Under the pieces are notes generated by a model. The model saw only the letters and a program-made list of their open reading frames with translations. It did no database searches and was not told the DNA's origin. Shown piece after piece: positions 13,001 to 24,896 of a DNA stretch of 64,000 nt. Position 1 is the first letter of the stretch. Every line of letters starts with the position of its first letter. Both the position numbers and the translations under genes were made by a program. Origin of the DNA: Helicostylum pulchrum (lineage: Eukaryota; Mucoromycota; Mucoromycetes; Mucorales; Mucoraceae); NCBI GenBank assembly GCA_025677825.1, contig JAIXMO010000054.1, positions 62,001 through 126,000 on the forward strand, written 5' to 3'.

Positions 13001-14123
13001 TAATTCTAATAAATGAAAATAGGTACACGTAGCAGCAGCTTTACCATTAAGAACATTATCTCGTTTATGGGGAGCATTTAATTCAATGACAATTCCTGAA
13101 CCTTTACGACCCATGGGATATAAATTATACAGTTGGTTCTTTGGTTGTAATTTAGAAGAAATGAAAAACCCAAATCTTTATGATTATCGTAACCTTTCAG
13201 AGTTCTTTTACCGAGAATTAAAGGAAGGAGTTAGACCAATTGCAGACGCTACACTTGTCTCACCTTCCGACGGTAAGATTTTACATTTTGGAGTAGTTCA
13301 AGGAGAGAATATTGAGCAAATTAAGGGAGTAACATACAACGTACATGCATTATTGGGTAATGACGATAAGCCTAGTTCACCTATTTCAGAGGCTGTTCTT
13401 GGGGAGTCAGGACAAGTAGTTGTAGATGAAGAGGACTTTGCTAATGTCAATGGTATTGAATATTCTTTGGATGATATGATGAGTCAAGGACACTCAGTTA
13501 AAACTGAATCAGCCGTTGGACCCGACGGTTTAGCTTGTTCAGAAAAGACAGATCCTAAAGACGAAAAGGCACTTGTCAACTTAGCCGATGTTCAACCTGA
13601 TATGGTTCATCATACAGTAAAGGAGGGAAATGCCATGTTCTTTTGTGTAGTTTACCTTGCACCAGGAGATTATCATAGATTCCATTCACCTACTAATTGG
13701 GTAGTTCAAACCAGAAGACATTTCGCTGGCGAACTCTTTTCTGTATCACCTTACTTTGTCAAATTATTACAAAACTTGTTCGTTTTAAATGAAAGAGTTG
13801 CATTGTTGGGTAAATGGAAGCATGGTTTCTTTTCAATGATTCCCGTTGGTGCAACCAATGTTGGATCTATCAAGATTAACTTTGATGAAGCGTTAAAGAC
13901 CAATCAAAAAGAAGATATTCCATTAGGTACATATACTGAAGTTACATATAAATCTGCTAGTAAGATTTTAGGTGGTAAAGCATTAAGGTATGGTGATGAA
14001 GTCGGCGGTTTCTACCTTGGATCAACCGTAGTGCTTGTATTTGAAGCGCCTGAATCCTTCAAGTTTAAGGTAACATCAGGTCAAAAGATTCAAATGGGAG
14101 AAGTATTAGGTCAAATTGAATAA
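12586..14123 (+). CDS. PSD1: Phosphatidylserine decarboxylase proenzyme, mitochondrial type
   Basis: Converts phosphatidylserine to phosphatidylethanolamine, normally in the inner mitochondrial membrane. Exons 12586-12721, 12786-12946, 13023-14123; 465 residues. Seen: an N-terminal Arg/Ser-rich presequence (TARSCALNLKRN, then IRSFHSSLAKRQ with a short poly-Q), a hydrophobic segment (YPIPVALGLGVIGTIQY), RPMGYKLYSWFFGCNLEE, LVSPSDGKI, GDYHRFHSPTNW, and the C-terminal LGST motif in FYLGSTVVLVFEAP. In this family the proenzyme cuts itself between Gly and Ser of LGST, leaving a pyruvoyl cofactor on the small alpha chain. Catalytic features appear intact. Start chosen because this first ATG opens the presequence; CT-rich promoter DNA lies directly upstream. 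Confidence 0.93.
12968..13001 (+). repeat. (GA)n microsatellite in PSD intron 2
   Basis: Run of GA dinucleotides just after the donor of the second intron. Confidence 0.85.
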
Positions 14124-14365
14124 TAATAAAAAATGCGCAAGCATTAAATAATTTTTTATTATTCGAAATAAAAATAAGAAAATCGTACCAATACAAGATT
14201 GTTGGTAAAAATGTTAAAAGCCAAGCAATAGTAAAAAAAAAATATAAAAGATAAAGAGGGAGAAAAAGTGAAGTGCGAAATTATAACAAAAATAGGGTTG
14301 CGACAAAACACCACATGTAATGACTGACAATCACACGCGAGACTCCTACCATTAATTCAGACAAA

Positions 14366-14560
14366 TTAAAATCCGGAAACAACATTTTCCTGCATTGATA
14401 GACCGAAGCGATCTTCGGCAGAATAGATTCTGATTAACCCTTTATTTCTTGTTGGTTCCTGAAACTTGATATTGAGTGTGGACAAATCTCCTATCATTAA
14501 AATAGGATCTTTACAAATCATTTTCGTCACTAGTAAATTTTGCTCAAAAATTTCATCTTT
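14366..14560 (-). pseudogene. Fragment of a Fanzor (TnpB-like) nuclease
   Basis: A 64-codon open stretch ending in a stop. It contains KDPILMIGDLSTLNIKFQEP followed by TRNKGLIRI. This matches from memory the segment of mucoralean Fanzor-like proteins that reads roughly G[ND]WSAPN.K..EP.RN.G and lies just before the zinc ribbon. The rest of the protein is missing on both sides. The first codon follows a TAG that could be an old splice acceptor. It sits 300 bp from the MITE candidate. Assignment is by recognition and needs a profile search. Confidence 0.55.
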
Positions 14561-14866
14561 CTAAATGATAATAACTGCGATTTCTCCAAAAACCTCCTTA
14601 TTTTTTTTTTTGTAGTATTAGTAGTAGTACTGCTTTCTTTCATACAGTATAGGAGGCCCCGGTGACCAGGATCAATCAATACACATTTGCCAGCGGGGGG
14701 TTTTTTTTTATTTCCTCTCGGTGTAAAAATTCAATGTGTATTGTTTCTAAAAATTTGGTAACTAGTTCGCTATCTTGGCTTCTATTGTCATATACGAGGC
14801 ATAATTCTTGCAGCTTGAAAAATGCCTTGAAATGATAATTTTGGGCGAGTTTTCATGTCGTGATAT

Positions 14867-15310
14867 AGTAACTAGCGGCTCTATTTAAGGGTGGAATCCA
14901 ATTTTATAAAACCACTAAATAAAGAACCATATCCATTTGTATAGAACGCTAGAAAACGAAAATGACTAAGAGAATAAAAGATTATTTTAACCATGATAAA
15001 ATAATGGGTTTATTTTCTCTTATTAATTATTTTTATATGCATGCTCTACACCTGTTGTTTCGACTTGTTTAATACACAAACAAAAACATTGTTCCTGAAC
15101 GTGTTAATAGAACGTGTGTATCAAGAATCCTCCCGTAAGTATCTTTATGAACGGTGATTCAAACTCATTTATTCGCGAGACGTAAATTTAAACCCATACT
15201 TTTGTAAATAATATTCTATCACTGCCACGTTTTCGAAGTAAGATTATGTTCGATTTAAGGGTGTATTCTTTCCAAATTTTGACTAACCTTAAATAGAGCC
15301 GCTACAGTAT
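14867..15310. mobile_element. MITE-like element with about 25-bp inverted termini
   Basis: Left end TAGCGGCTCTATTTAAGGGT (from 14873) is matched in inverse by the right end at 15286-15307 (CCTTAAATAGAGCCGCTA); about 440 bp lie between the outer edges. No transposase reading frame lies inside. TA-containing flanks suggest TA target duplication as in Tc1/mariner-type elements, but I cannot define the exact duplication. The right end shares about 65 bp with copy A at 11731-11808. Confidence 0.55.
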
Positions 15311-15900
15311 ACATAGTTCATAGAAATATGTATATAGTGGTGCATCTGATTTGAGACCGTTTTTTTTTCGAAAACACTGCTTGTCTTTCATTTTTCCATA
15401 GATGCAATCAAAAGTCGTGGCCATAAACTTTTCATACTCTCCTTTTTTCAATCCAATTGAGGAATGCTGATCTATAAAAAAAAGAATTTCACTTTCCTCG
15501 TGGGATACTTTGACATTCAAGATCAGTGTTGCATTTTGGGAAACTGTAAAAAGGATCGCCTTGGCTGCAATTAGTCACTCTGAGAAGGGATAGGGTGTCT
15601 CGGCTGAGAAAACTAAGGATCGTTTAGTATCTTTTTTTAAAATAAAAAAAGTCTTTTTAGAAACATTATCTCTACTATATTTGTTAAGTCTGCCTGAAAA
15701 TAATTTGCATTTGTCTGGATTTAAGCGCGAGACTCCTATATGTGTATTTTTTTTATATTTTTTTTCCCTTACATCTCCTTAAACGCTGACATTTATAATT
15801 TCACCCCTTTTTTATTTGGTTTTTTTCTTTTTTTCTCTTTTTTCTTCTTTTTTTTTTATACACATATATAAAATAAATATATAAGAGATATATAGAGAGA

Positions 15901-16335
15901 ATGACCTCTTATTGGTATTCAAGAAATGGACTAGATCAACGTCGTTTGTCACATCGTCATTTATCAATATTAGATCAAGCTTTTGAACGACATGCACGAA
16001 TTCAATTATTTGACGATGAGGTATTCGGACAAAATGTAATAGCTATTGCTAATCCATACCAAGGTACCTTGACAGCAGGTGACCTTCATTTTGGACTTTA
16101 TAGACAACCACCCATGTGGCGTATGAGTGACACAAGTCTTGATACACTAATTTTGATGGATAGTAATAGTCAAATCGACGAAACAAATTCAAAGAATCGG
16201 CATTCTAACGGGGATGCAAGTTTAGATAGTAATAATAACTTACCACGCGACATCCAAACAAAGTACAAGATTATACAAAGAAAAAAGAATTCTCAAGCTG
16301 TAGAAGAAAATTGTATTTGTTGTAGAATCAGTTGA
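15901..16335 (+). CDS. Small orphan protein, 144 aa
   Basis: Single uninterrupted frame from ATG directly after a T-rich then ATATA-rich promoter. Not recognised. The N-terminal two thirds look folded (RHLSILDQAFERHARIQLFD, then NPYQGTLTAGDLHFGLYRQP and MWRMSDTSLDTLILMD); the last third is Asn/Ser/Lys-rich. It ends CICCRIS, a Cys cluster that could be palmitoylated, which would tether it to a membrane (inference). Codon usage looks like the neighbouring genes rather than spacer. Real-gene status is moderately supported. Confidence 0.5.
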   Translation: MTSYWYSRNGLDQRRLSHRHLSILDQAFERHARIQLFDDEVFGQNVIAIANPYQGTLTAGDLHFGLYRQPPMWRMSDTSLDTLILMDSNSQIDETNSKNRHSNGDASLDSNNNLPRDIQTKYKIIQRKKNSQAVEENCICCRIS

Positions 16336-17784
16336 CATGACTTGATTTATATCCTTCTTTTTTGTACATAATTAATAAAAAAAATACTCCTGATCCTACC
16401 AATTTATAACAGGATAAACAACGAGAATATAAAATACTTGCTTCTCCTAAAAATTAAATAACAGTTTGTCAGTGCTGAATATGCCTCGAATGGCCAAGTA
16501 AACGATACCTTATACAAATTACACTGAACACCAGGCCAAAGAAAAAAAAATCCCTCAAAACCAAAATTCGGGGCGTAAAATATCTTCGGACGTGGAGAAA
16601 AATTTCGTTTCAGTAATGCAAAAAAAATCCGAATACAGGGAAGCTTCATATTTGACGGTTAGAGTATTTGAGTCGATACAATATCATAAACAAATGAACA
16701 ATTTAGTTATAAAAACCGGGGGGAAATATGCTGTTAAGATGTTATACGTAACTGTACCATATGAAATTATTTATGGATGATGTTTAAACTAAAAGCATGA
16801 GTGTTTATCTTTAACGTTAGTTATTTCATTTACAAATAAAACTTACCAAAGTGTAACTTTCAAAGCAGTACATTCTAGTGAATAATGTACAAGTTTTTTT
16901 TTTATTAATGAATTTATCCTTTCTGCCGTTCTTATCATAAGATATACCTAACTATTTGTGAATAATAATTATAAAAAGATTTATAAAAGGAAAAGAGATC
17001 AAATTATAACAAAGCAAAAAAACGAACGTTTATAATTTTCAATAATGCCAAGTAAATGGTGACATATTATATTTTAAAATGATGTAAACTTACAACTGAT
17101 CGCAGTTTATTTTTTTTTTGGGTAAACTCTGACAACAGTAACCAGTAATTCGTCTTTTTCAGTAAGTACTTTTATTTATTTATTTCTCTATAAGAACAGC
17201 TCTCTTTCCGTAAACTTAAATTTTCTTCGTATATAAATCAAAAGCTAGCGGATACAATACTATCAAGAAATTTGAAAAATAAAATTTGGTATTGACTCTG
17301 TACCCGGTATCGGGGACCGGACAGCGGAAAAAGGACAAAGAAAAATGCTTTAAAAGGAAGGTTTCCGTGTTCATCAGATAAATGAATTCAAAACCTCCAG
17401 CGTTATCCCAGCACGTAATCAACCGGGATTAGAGTGTATGAATACTAACCATTTCAAAGAGCTAAATATCCTGTCGTAAAACGCCACGGGCTCTTAAGGT
17501 AAACTATGTATTTTTATAATGCATATATCATAGAGTATCAAAAGATGTCCAAATAAAAACTGCTTGGAGGAAAGAAAAGAAGGAGACAGCAATAATTATA
17601 GATTATAAAATAGAATCACTGCTGATACGTATGCGTCTGTTAACACCATGTGTCTTTATTTAATGGTGTTGATTTTATACTGATAACAGCTTCTTCTTCC
17701 GTTGACGATGGCCTATCCCTTAATGGTTTAACTCTTTTCTTTTTTAACAATAATTATACGCTTTCAACCCATTTTTTTATTTTA
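16336..17784. other. Intergenic
   Basis: 1.45 kb of AT-rich DNA. Short frames at 16404-16649 and 17216-17422 lack coding signs. A coding-like tail at 17640-17745 is listed separately. Confidence 0.45.
17640..17745 (-). other. Coding-like C-terminal tail of unknown parent
   Basis: About 33 codons in one frame reading RVKPLRDRPSSTEEEAVISI then KSTPLNKDTWC and stop. The composition is far more protein-like than surrounding DNA. Candidate AG acceptors lie just upstream. It may be an alternative last exon of the DUF7707-type gene that ends at 17785, or the remnant of another gene. Confidence 0.3.
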
Positions 17785-18632
17785 TTATAAATTCATAATA
17801 TATGCATGGAAAAATATACAAACAGTAGTAAATTTCATTGTATAAACTACGGAATTCGCATTATTTGTTAAACTGTAAGCGGGTTTATCTTGCTCTTTTT
17901 CTACTCGAAGTCCACTAGACGGACTTCCTGCTTTGTCACATTTATAATACTTGTTACACGCTTTCATACAAACGTCTTTAGTTGTGCCATATGTACATCC
18001 ATTCATACAAGAAGACTCTCTACCATGACATTCTGCCAATGTAATAGGCCAATGATAAGGCGGTACATCTGGTACTTGATTCTACATCAGGAGTTAAATA
18101 CAACACCTCCCTTTTTATAAGTATCTCCCTATTTTTTATTTTTTTTTTACCTGGCATGAACACATCCAAGACATTGTAGTTGGATTACAATAACTATAAA
18201 AAAGTGTATATTTATTTATTACTAAATATTTACTTTTTTATATATATCCGTTTATATACTTTTTATTCACTAAAGTATCTCCACCACACTCTTCCTGTTA
18301 TACAACGACTAGTTAGTAAATGCATAGTATATACTCCAATATCAAGACTTTACAGAGCAAAAACTTTTTTGTCGAGTACAAACATCTTGTTTTTCAGTTT
18401 CATTTAAATCTGTGATTTTCCAGGTACCAATAGGTATGCCAACTTTGTTTATATGTGTATATTAGAAATATGATTTCAATTTGACAGTCAATAAATATAT
18501 ATAATTACCATAAGGATGATTTTTACTACTAGATAAAGAGTCTTCGGGACTGATTTCATTATCAACAAAATCTTGGTTTTCTGCATACACTATCAATATA
18601 ATATATAATATAATACAAGCGAATAATTTCAT
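17785..18632 (-). CDS. Secreted Cys-rich DUF7707-type protein, probably GPI-anchored
   Basis: Likely cell-surface protein; function of the family unknown. Exon 1 (18509-18632) starts with a signal peptide, MKLFACIILYIILIVYA. Exon 2 begins at 18442 (GIPIGTWKITDLNE, then VCTRQKSFC). A later exon (18151-18193) gives YCNPTTMSWMCSCQ, and the last exon (17785-18081) gives PPYHWPITLAECHGRESSC with more Cys pairs and a hydrophobic tail (VVYTMKFTTVCIFFHAYIM) that fits a GPI signal. The R..FC, C.P.TM.W.C.C and WPI..AEC pattern is that of DUF7707. The donor of exon 2 is unclear: GTAAAG at about 18352 gives the wrong phase and GTCTTG would fit, so a small exon may be missing or the gene slightly damaged. 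Confidence 0.65.
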
Positions 18633-18975
18633 AAGTTCCAGGTTGAGGAAAAATAAATAAAGGATATAAAAAAAAAAGCCAAGTATATATTAAAAACATA
18701 AAAAAAAACTCGTGCAAAAAAAAAGAATAGGTTCTTCTTTGTTTCTCTTACACACTTACAAGTCTCCTTATTTCTATACTAACTATTCTAAGCAACATAC
18801 CACAACTATAAAACACAAGAAAAACCTCTCAATAGAAACTTGCAGTGCAAATGCAAAAGCCATACAAAGCATATAACTACTTGTTTGCATTAATTTTAAG
18901 TTGCCAGGTATTTTATACAGAAATAAAAAACGGAGTTAAAATACTTAAAGAGATTCATCTTCTTCGTCTCAAGCA
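18633..18975. promoter_or_regulatory. Divergent promoter region
   Basis: 343 bp between the start codons of the DUF7707-type gene (minus) and SMU1 (plus), with A-rich tracts. No specific factor site is identifiable. Confidence 0.4.
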
Positions 18976-20800
18976 ATGTCTGTTGAAATAGAATCGGAAG
19001 AGTAATAAAAAAAAAAAGTAGAAGCAACCTCATTTTAAAAACATTCTAACGTCTAAATAGCGTTATTCGTCTTATTTTACAGTTTTTAAAAGAAAATCAG
19101 TTGCAAGAAACAGCACTAGCACTTGAATTAGAAACAACTGTCAAAATCAATACGATCGAGAATAAAGAGTCCTTTATAAAAGAGATTAGAGAAGGTGAAT
19201 GGGATGTAGTGCTGCGCCATGTTATTGACTTGAAGATCCCTCCTCGCAAATTAATGGATCTTTATGAACAAGTCGTGCTTGAACTGACTGAAATGCGCGA
19301 ATTAGGTGCAGCACGTACTTTACTTCGACAAACAGAGCCCATGTTTATATTAAAACAAAGGCATCCTGAAAGATACTTGCGTTTAGAACACGCTTTATCT
19401 AGATCCATGTTCGATCCTAAAGATAATTACCCTAATGGTATGACAAAAGAAAAGAGACGAAATATAATTGCGCAAGGTATTGTAATTTATTTTTTTTACA
19501 GTGTATTATGGATATTAACAACAATAAAAAGCTTTAGCAAATGAAGTAACCGTAGTTGAGCCTGCTAGATTAATAACTTTGTTGGAAGATTGTATCAAGT
19601 GGCAACAACATCAAGGTTTGTTGCCTTTAGATACAAAATTCGATCTGTTCCGTGGTTCGGATCAAGTCCAAAAGACAGAGGAAGATGCGTTTGTCAATAA
19701 AGAATATAGTAAAATTAAGGTAAGGAGCGTATAGATTTCATTTCAAGAGAGAGAGAGAGAGAGAGAAGGGATTTCTCACTCTATAAACTTTTATAGTTTC
19801 CTGGTAAGAATACTTATGCCGAATGTACAATTTTCTCGCCAAATGGACAAAATTTGGTTACTGGTTCAGTAGATGGATTTATTGAAGTTTGGAACTACTT
19901 GACCGGAAAGTTAAGAAAGGATTTAAAGTACCAAGCAGAAGAAAACTTGATGTCTATGGACCAATCTGTCATTTGTTTGAGTTTTAGTAATGATAGCGAG
20001 TTATTAGCTTCTGGGTCTACTGACGGAAAAATTGCTGTAAGTTTTTTTTTTATGACTTGGTATCATGTTGTTAACCCAAAATGTAGATTTGGAAATTACA
20101 GACTGGACTTTGTACTAGAAGGTTTTCACCTGCTCATAGTCAAGGTGTTACTTCGTTATGTTTCAACAAAGATGCTAGCCAGATATTAAGTTGTAGTTAT
20201 GATCATACCGTAAAAATTCACAATGTCAAATCAGGCAAGTTGATCAAATCATTTGAAGGTCATACTTCGTTTGTAAATTCTGTTTTGTATGGTAGTAATG
20301 ATACCATCATTATTAGTGCTAGTAGTGATGGTGAAGTAAAGGTAGGCTTAATTTGATTTTATTTTTACAGTAACTAAAAATAATTATATAATATATAGAC
20401 TTGGGATATAACGACCGGATCATGTCTGTCTACTATCAAACCCCAAGATAATTTAGCAGTTCAACTATTATTACCTATACCAAACAATATCGATCAGTTT
20501 ATAGGAGTACACAAGAGCAATCAATTATCTTTATTAAATCAAAAAGGAAAGTTGATAAAGACGATTGGATATCAAAAGGCCAAGGATTTTGTTACAGCAA
20601 CAGTATCTCACGAAGGAAAATTAGTGTATGCTGTGTCTGAGGAATCTATTATGTACTGCTTTAATATTGTTACAGGAAATTTAACTGGACAAACTACTTT
20701 ATGTAACTCTGAAATCATTGGTATTTCGAGCCATCCATTTTCTAACGTTATTGCATCTAATGACGAAGCTGGACATATCTATTTATTGAAATCTGATTGA
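18976..20800 (+). CDS. SMU1: SMU1-type WD40 splicing factor
   Basis: Homologue of SMU1, a spliceosomal B-complex protein that works with RED/IK in activation of the spliceosome, in the nucleus. Exons 18976-19001, 19061-19476, 19532-19719, 19797-20036, 20087-20341, 20399-20800; 508 residues against about 513 in animals. Seen: N-terminal LisH ([20 protein letters not shown]), CTLH region ([20 protein letters not shown]), conserved [45 protein letters not shown], then WD repeats ([60 protein letters not shown]). The first intron must end at 19060 to give VIRLI; the nearer AG at 19082 would lose it. Conserved over its whole length. Confidence 0.95.
19747..19767 (+). repeat. (GA)n microsatellite in SMU1 intron 3
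   Basis: Short pure GA run, same motif as in the PSD intron. Confidence 0.8.
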
Positions 20801-20954
20801 TATACTTTTTACTTGAATAAACTTTCACCAACAATGCACACACACTTTGTGACCTTGAATCTAAAATTACGAGTCACGTCCCAGTTCCAAACTACCCATC
20901 CCAAATATTTTTTAATAGACAGCCCTGTTCTTTTTTTTTCGGTCAGATTTTAAC

Positions 20955-21588
20955 ATGCTTTCAACTTTGCTTAAAGGGTTAGGTTCTTCAGTAACCAGAG
21001 GTATGTTGTGGAATCTTAAATTAGCATAATGTCGAAATTAACATTACTTGCTTTTCTTTTTTTTTTAATCGTAGGCTCTGCTTCTATTAGACAACCCATT
21101 CAAAGTAAATAAATAGAATGTCAAAAAAAAATACAATAGGGAACTTGTCACTAAGACCTACACGTACCTTTTTTTTTTTATTAGATACTTTACGTCAAGT
21201 TCAAACTTCAGCCGTAGAACAAGATACAGTAACTTCAGTTCAAAAGCTTCGTGAACAATTACGTTACTATGCAGTTGCAGAGATTGCTGGTAGACCTTTT
21301 TTAATCACAAAGAATGACAAGGTTATTGTTAACCGTTTAAATGATGTCAAGATTGGCGATGTAATCAAGTTGGATAAAGTTCGTGAATTAGGATCCAAGG
21401 ACTATACTTTAAAAGGCTCACCTTACGTTCCCGAGAATGTTTTCGATATCAATGCTACAGTCATTGAACATACCAAGAGCAAATTGATTCAAATTGTCAA
21501 GAAGAAGAGAAGAAAGAATTATAAGCGTACTATCGAACATAAGCAAACTCATACTGTATTAAGGATCTCAAATGTTGATGTGCTTTAA
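20955..21588 (+). CDS. Mitochondrial ribosomal protein bL21m
   Basis: Component of the large mitoribosomal subunit (yeast Mrpl49 family, bacterial L21). Exons 20955-21000, 21075-21104 and 21185-21588; 159 residues. Seen: N-terminal presequence MLSTLLKGLGSSVTRGSASI, then the L21 body: YAVAEIAGRPFLITKNDKVI, VGDV-like KIGDVIKLDKV, and the basic C-terminal KSKLIQIVKKKRRKNYKRTI followed by EHKQTHTVLRI, matching the L21 signature (KRRKNYRR..GHRQ..T.L.I). The middle exon is only 30 nt. It starts 154 bp after the SMU1 stop, so spacing is tight. Confidence 0.9.
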
Positions 21589-21805
21589 AAAAAAACAAAA
21601 AGATTACATAATAATAAAAAAACATTGGATAGATTTATAAAATTGATGCACAAAAAAAAAAAAAAAAAAAGTTCTGTCACCCAAAAAAAAAACGGAGACT
21701 AAATCTGCCTATAAAGAGTTGTTTTTTTTTTCTTTTTCATCCTTGCTTCCCTTTTCTTTTCTCTTTTTTATATTTTAATATATTTATACACACACATAAA
21801 AAACA

Positions 21806-23861
21806 ATGGCAAATTCCGCTTCAAAACCATCGGCATTAATTCGCTTTACTCAGTTATCGAGTGACGTTTTAGATAGTCGTTATCTTCAACAGTTGAAGAA
21901 TATTGTATTCGTTTACGTATTATTAAGCCTTTGGTCAAAAACTTACAATAAAGTATTAGTTGGTGGACCAGTTAGAGCATTCAATGATCTCAAGACATAT
22001 ATTATCAAGGTACATTCATATACCCTTAAATTAAATCTTTTTTTTTAAAAAAAAGAATTTATTGTTTTAGGTTGTATTTAAACAATTACGTCGCCTTCCT
22101 TCTGTTCAAGCTAAAATCAACAAAGCATTAGGAAGTACTTTAGCTGATATGGAGAAATCCATGATGTCTAAAGAAGCTGGTTGTGAAATCAATTTAACTT
22201 TACCTGCAAAGGGTTTATCAGAAAAAGAAGTTATGGATAGTTTACACAAGTAAGTTGCTTTTTTTTAAAAAAAAAAACAATTATATTTATGCTTTTTTTT
22301 TGTTAGATTCCAAACCTTAAAAGCTGCAGATTGGCAAAGCGGCAAAGTATCAGGTTCAATCTATCACGGTGGTGAACAACTTACTAGAATACTCGGAGAA
22401 GCTTACACTATTTTTGCTGTTGCAAACCCTCTTCATCCAGAAATTTTCCCTGGTGTACGACGTATGGAGGCTGAATCTGTTGCGATGGTTTTATCCATGT
22501 ATAATGCTCCCGCCACCGGCTGTGGTACCATGACCAGTGGTGGTACCGAAAGTATTCTCATGGCATGTAAAACTTATCGTGATATGTATAAGGATTTGAA
22601 GGGTATTCGTAACCCTGAAATGTAAATGAAAATTAGACGAAAGTTTTTCAAGTTTTTTTTTTGAACGTATTCTTTTTTTTTTCTTATAGGGTTGTTCCCG
22701 ATACAATTCACGCTGCTTTTATGAAGGCCGCTGATTATTTTAAAATTAAGCTTATTACCGTTCCTACTGATCCCGTTACACTTAAAGTAGATATTAAGAA
22801 AGTTCAAAGAGCTATTACTAAGAATACGGTTATGGTAAGCTTTTTTTCAACTTTTTTAAACTTATTGTACTTGTAAAAAAAAAAAAATCGAATGATGTAA
22901 CACTTAAAAACCTTTTTTCTTTTTGTAGATTGCTGGTTCTGCAGTGAACTTTCCTCATGGTATTGCAGATGATATTGTTGAATTGGGTAAATTAGCAAAG
23001 AAATACGATATTGGTCTTCACGTCGATTGTTGTCTTGGTAGTTTTATTATGCCCTATTTAGAAAGAGCAGGATTTCCTACTACACCATTTGATTTTAGAG
23101 TTGACGGTGTTACTTCAATTTCTTGTGACACACACAAATATGGTTTCGCTGCCAAGGGTTCGTCTATTATCATGTACCGCAATCCCACAATCAGAAAGTA
23201 TCAATATTTCTTGTATTCCCAGTGGACCGGAGGTATTTATGCATCTCCTAGTATTGCTGGTTCTCGGTAAGATTAAAAAAATATGACATAACCGTAATTT
23301 ACTCTAAACAACTCTTTTTTTTTTAAAAAAAAAGTCCTGGCGCTTTAATTGCAGGTTGTTGGTCTGCTCTTATGCACATGGGTGATGACGGCTATCTCCA
23401 AACATGTAAGCAAATTGTCGGTGCTCGTCGTATCATGGAAGCTGGGTAAGAAAAAGAAAGTAATTTTTATCGAATTGAACTTCCATTAAAAACCTTTTTT
23501 TAGTGTTCGATCTATTCCACAACTTCATGTCAAAGGTGATCCTATTGGACCCGTACTTTCTTTCGGTGCCAATGAACCTTTTAATATCTATGATGTCGGT
23601 GATAAGTTATCTGCTCGTGGTTGGAACTTGAGTGCTCTTCAAAACCCCGCTGCCCTTCATATATCCACTACCTTACCTTGGGTAAAGAGCGCTGACTTGT
23701 TTGTCAGCGATCTTAAGGAATGCGTTCAAGAATTGGTTGATAATCCATCAAGTGGTAATGGTTCCACTGCTGCCATTTATGGTACTGCTGCCAGTGTACC
23801 CGATAAAACTATTATTGATGATGTTGCTGCAGGTTTCTTAGATCTCTTGTACAAGGCATAA
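21806..23861 (+). CDS. DPL1: Sphingosine-1-phosphate lyase
   Basis: PLP enzyme of the ER membrane that splits phosphorylated sphingoid bases into a fatty aldehyde and phosphoethanolamine, the exit step of sphingolipid breakdown. Exons 21806-22009, 22071-22249, 22307-22621, 22690-22834, 22929-23266, 23335-23445, 23504-23861; 549 residues. Seen: one N-terminal TM segment ([16 protein letters not shown]), [27 protein letters not shown], the PLP-phosphate loop [23 protein letters not shown], and [13 protein letters not shown] carrying the Schiff-base Lys. It then reads [20 protein letters not shown]. All hallmark residues are present. TnAn palindromes occur in three of its introns, one directly at the 3' splice site before exon 6. 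Confidence 0.95.
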
Positions 23862-24896
23862 TTTTTTATTTAATACGTTTTGTCATCTATATACGTCAAT
23901 AAGCATTACATGTTCTGTAATATATTTTTTTATCACCTAATTAAAAAAAAACGAGTGCGTACTTGTGTATTCAATGGCTTATTTTTTCCCGATAGTGTTT
24001 CATACGATTATTTTTTTTATGTGTATTAAAAAAAATGGATGTTTATATACGCAGTCACTAAACTATCTGTTGTCTTGTGATTTTGACCCGATTTATGTCA
24101 TTTTCTTTTGCCCTTTTTTAGGAATTTGACAATTTTATGTAATGGTTTTTTAACCTGATTACAATGAATCACAGCGTTACTATATTTAGCATTTTCTTTC
24201 TTTCTTATTTTGCTATTTTACAGATAACAAACAACAACAAAAAGTTCCATTGGGCCTACTGATTATGCAACTAATATTCTTTTACGCTTTTTATTTTTTA
24301 AAAAAAGACCGTGATAAATCTCAGATAATTACTTAAGGAAAAAAAACAAAAGTGTCGCGCATTTTAAGTTTACATTGTTATTGTGCCGCATGTTACAGTA
24401 GCACTATCTTTTTTTTTTCAAGCGTGAATCTATCTGTCAAAAAAAAAAGGAGGAAAAATATCGTGAGTAAACGAATACATTCCAAAGATGTAGGTACTTA
24501 CGAAAGAAACAGGTGGGTTTTTATTTTATTTTATGTACGATTATAATTCAGCTGAAGAAGTCAACAGCACGAGTACGGATAAGCACCCGTAGCTAGTTTT
24601 CTTAAAAAAAAAAAGCCTCATTTTCAGTTGAAACCTACAAATTCATTTAAGGGTTTTTGTACAACTTTACAGATTATGCACTGTACACGCCCAGGAAAGA
24701 ACCTCCTGAATGAGGAAATTAAAAAGAATTGTTAATTAGTTAATGCTTTATCTCTTTAATAGTAAAATACAATACCCGAGTATAAAATAACCAAAGCAAT
24801 AACTTCGGTGGATGGTTTGATTACGAGAGAAGAGAGGGGGACGTTCTCCAGTTTCCCTTAAATGCTGTAAAAAATTTTTAAAGTGAAGAGTTGCAG
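23862..24896. other. Intergenic, start of gene-poor island
   Basis: About 1 kb of AT-rich DNA with no supportable gene. The frame at 24352-24546 has no coding character. Confidence 0.5.

Larger units (their letters stand above)
14124..15900. other. Intergenic with mobile-element debris
   Basis: 1.8 kb between PSD and a small orphan gene. It holds the Fanzor-like fragment (14366-14560) and the MITE candidate (14867-15310), both listed separately. The last 150 bp before 15901 are strongly T-rich, then ATATA-rich, as expected of a core promoter. Confidence 0.5.

Noticed and set aside
12851..13114. Minus-strand frame across the PSD intron
   Set aside because: Antisense shadow of the PSD exons and the (GA)n intron tract.
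15302..15520. 72-codon minus-strand frame starting beside the MITE
   Set aside because: Some protein-like phrases, but the stop falls in the repeat end and no family or exon partner was found.
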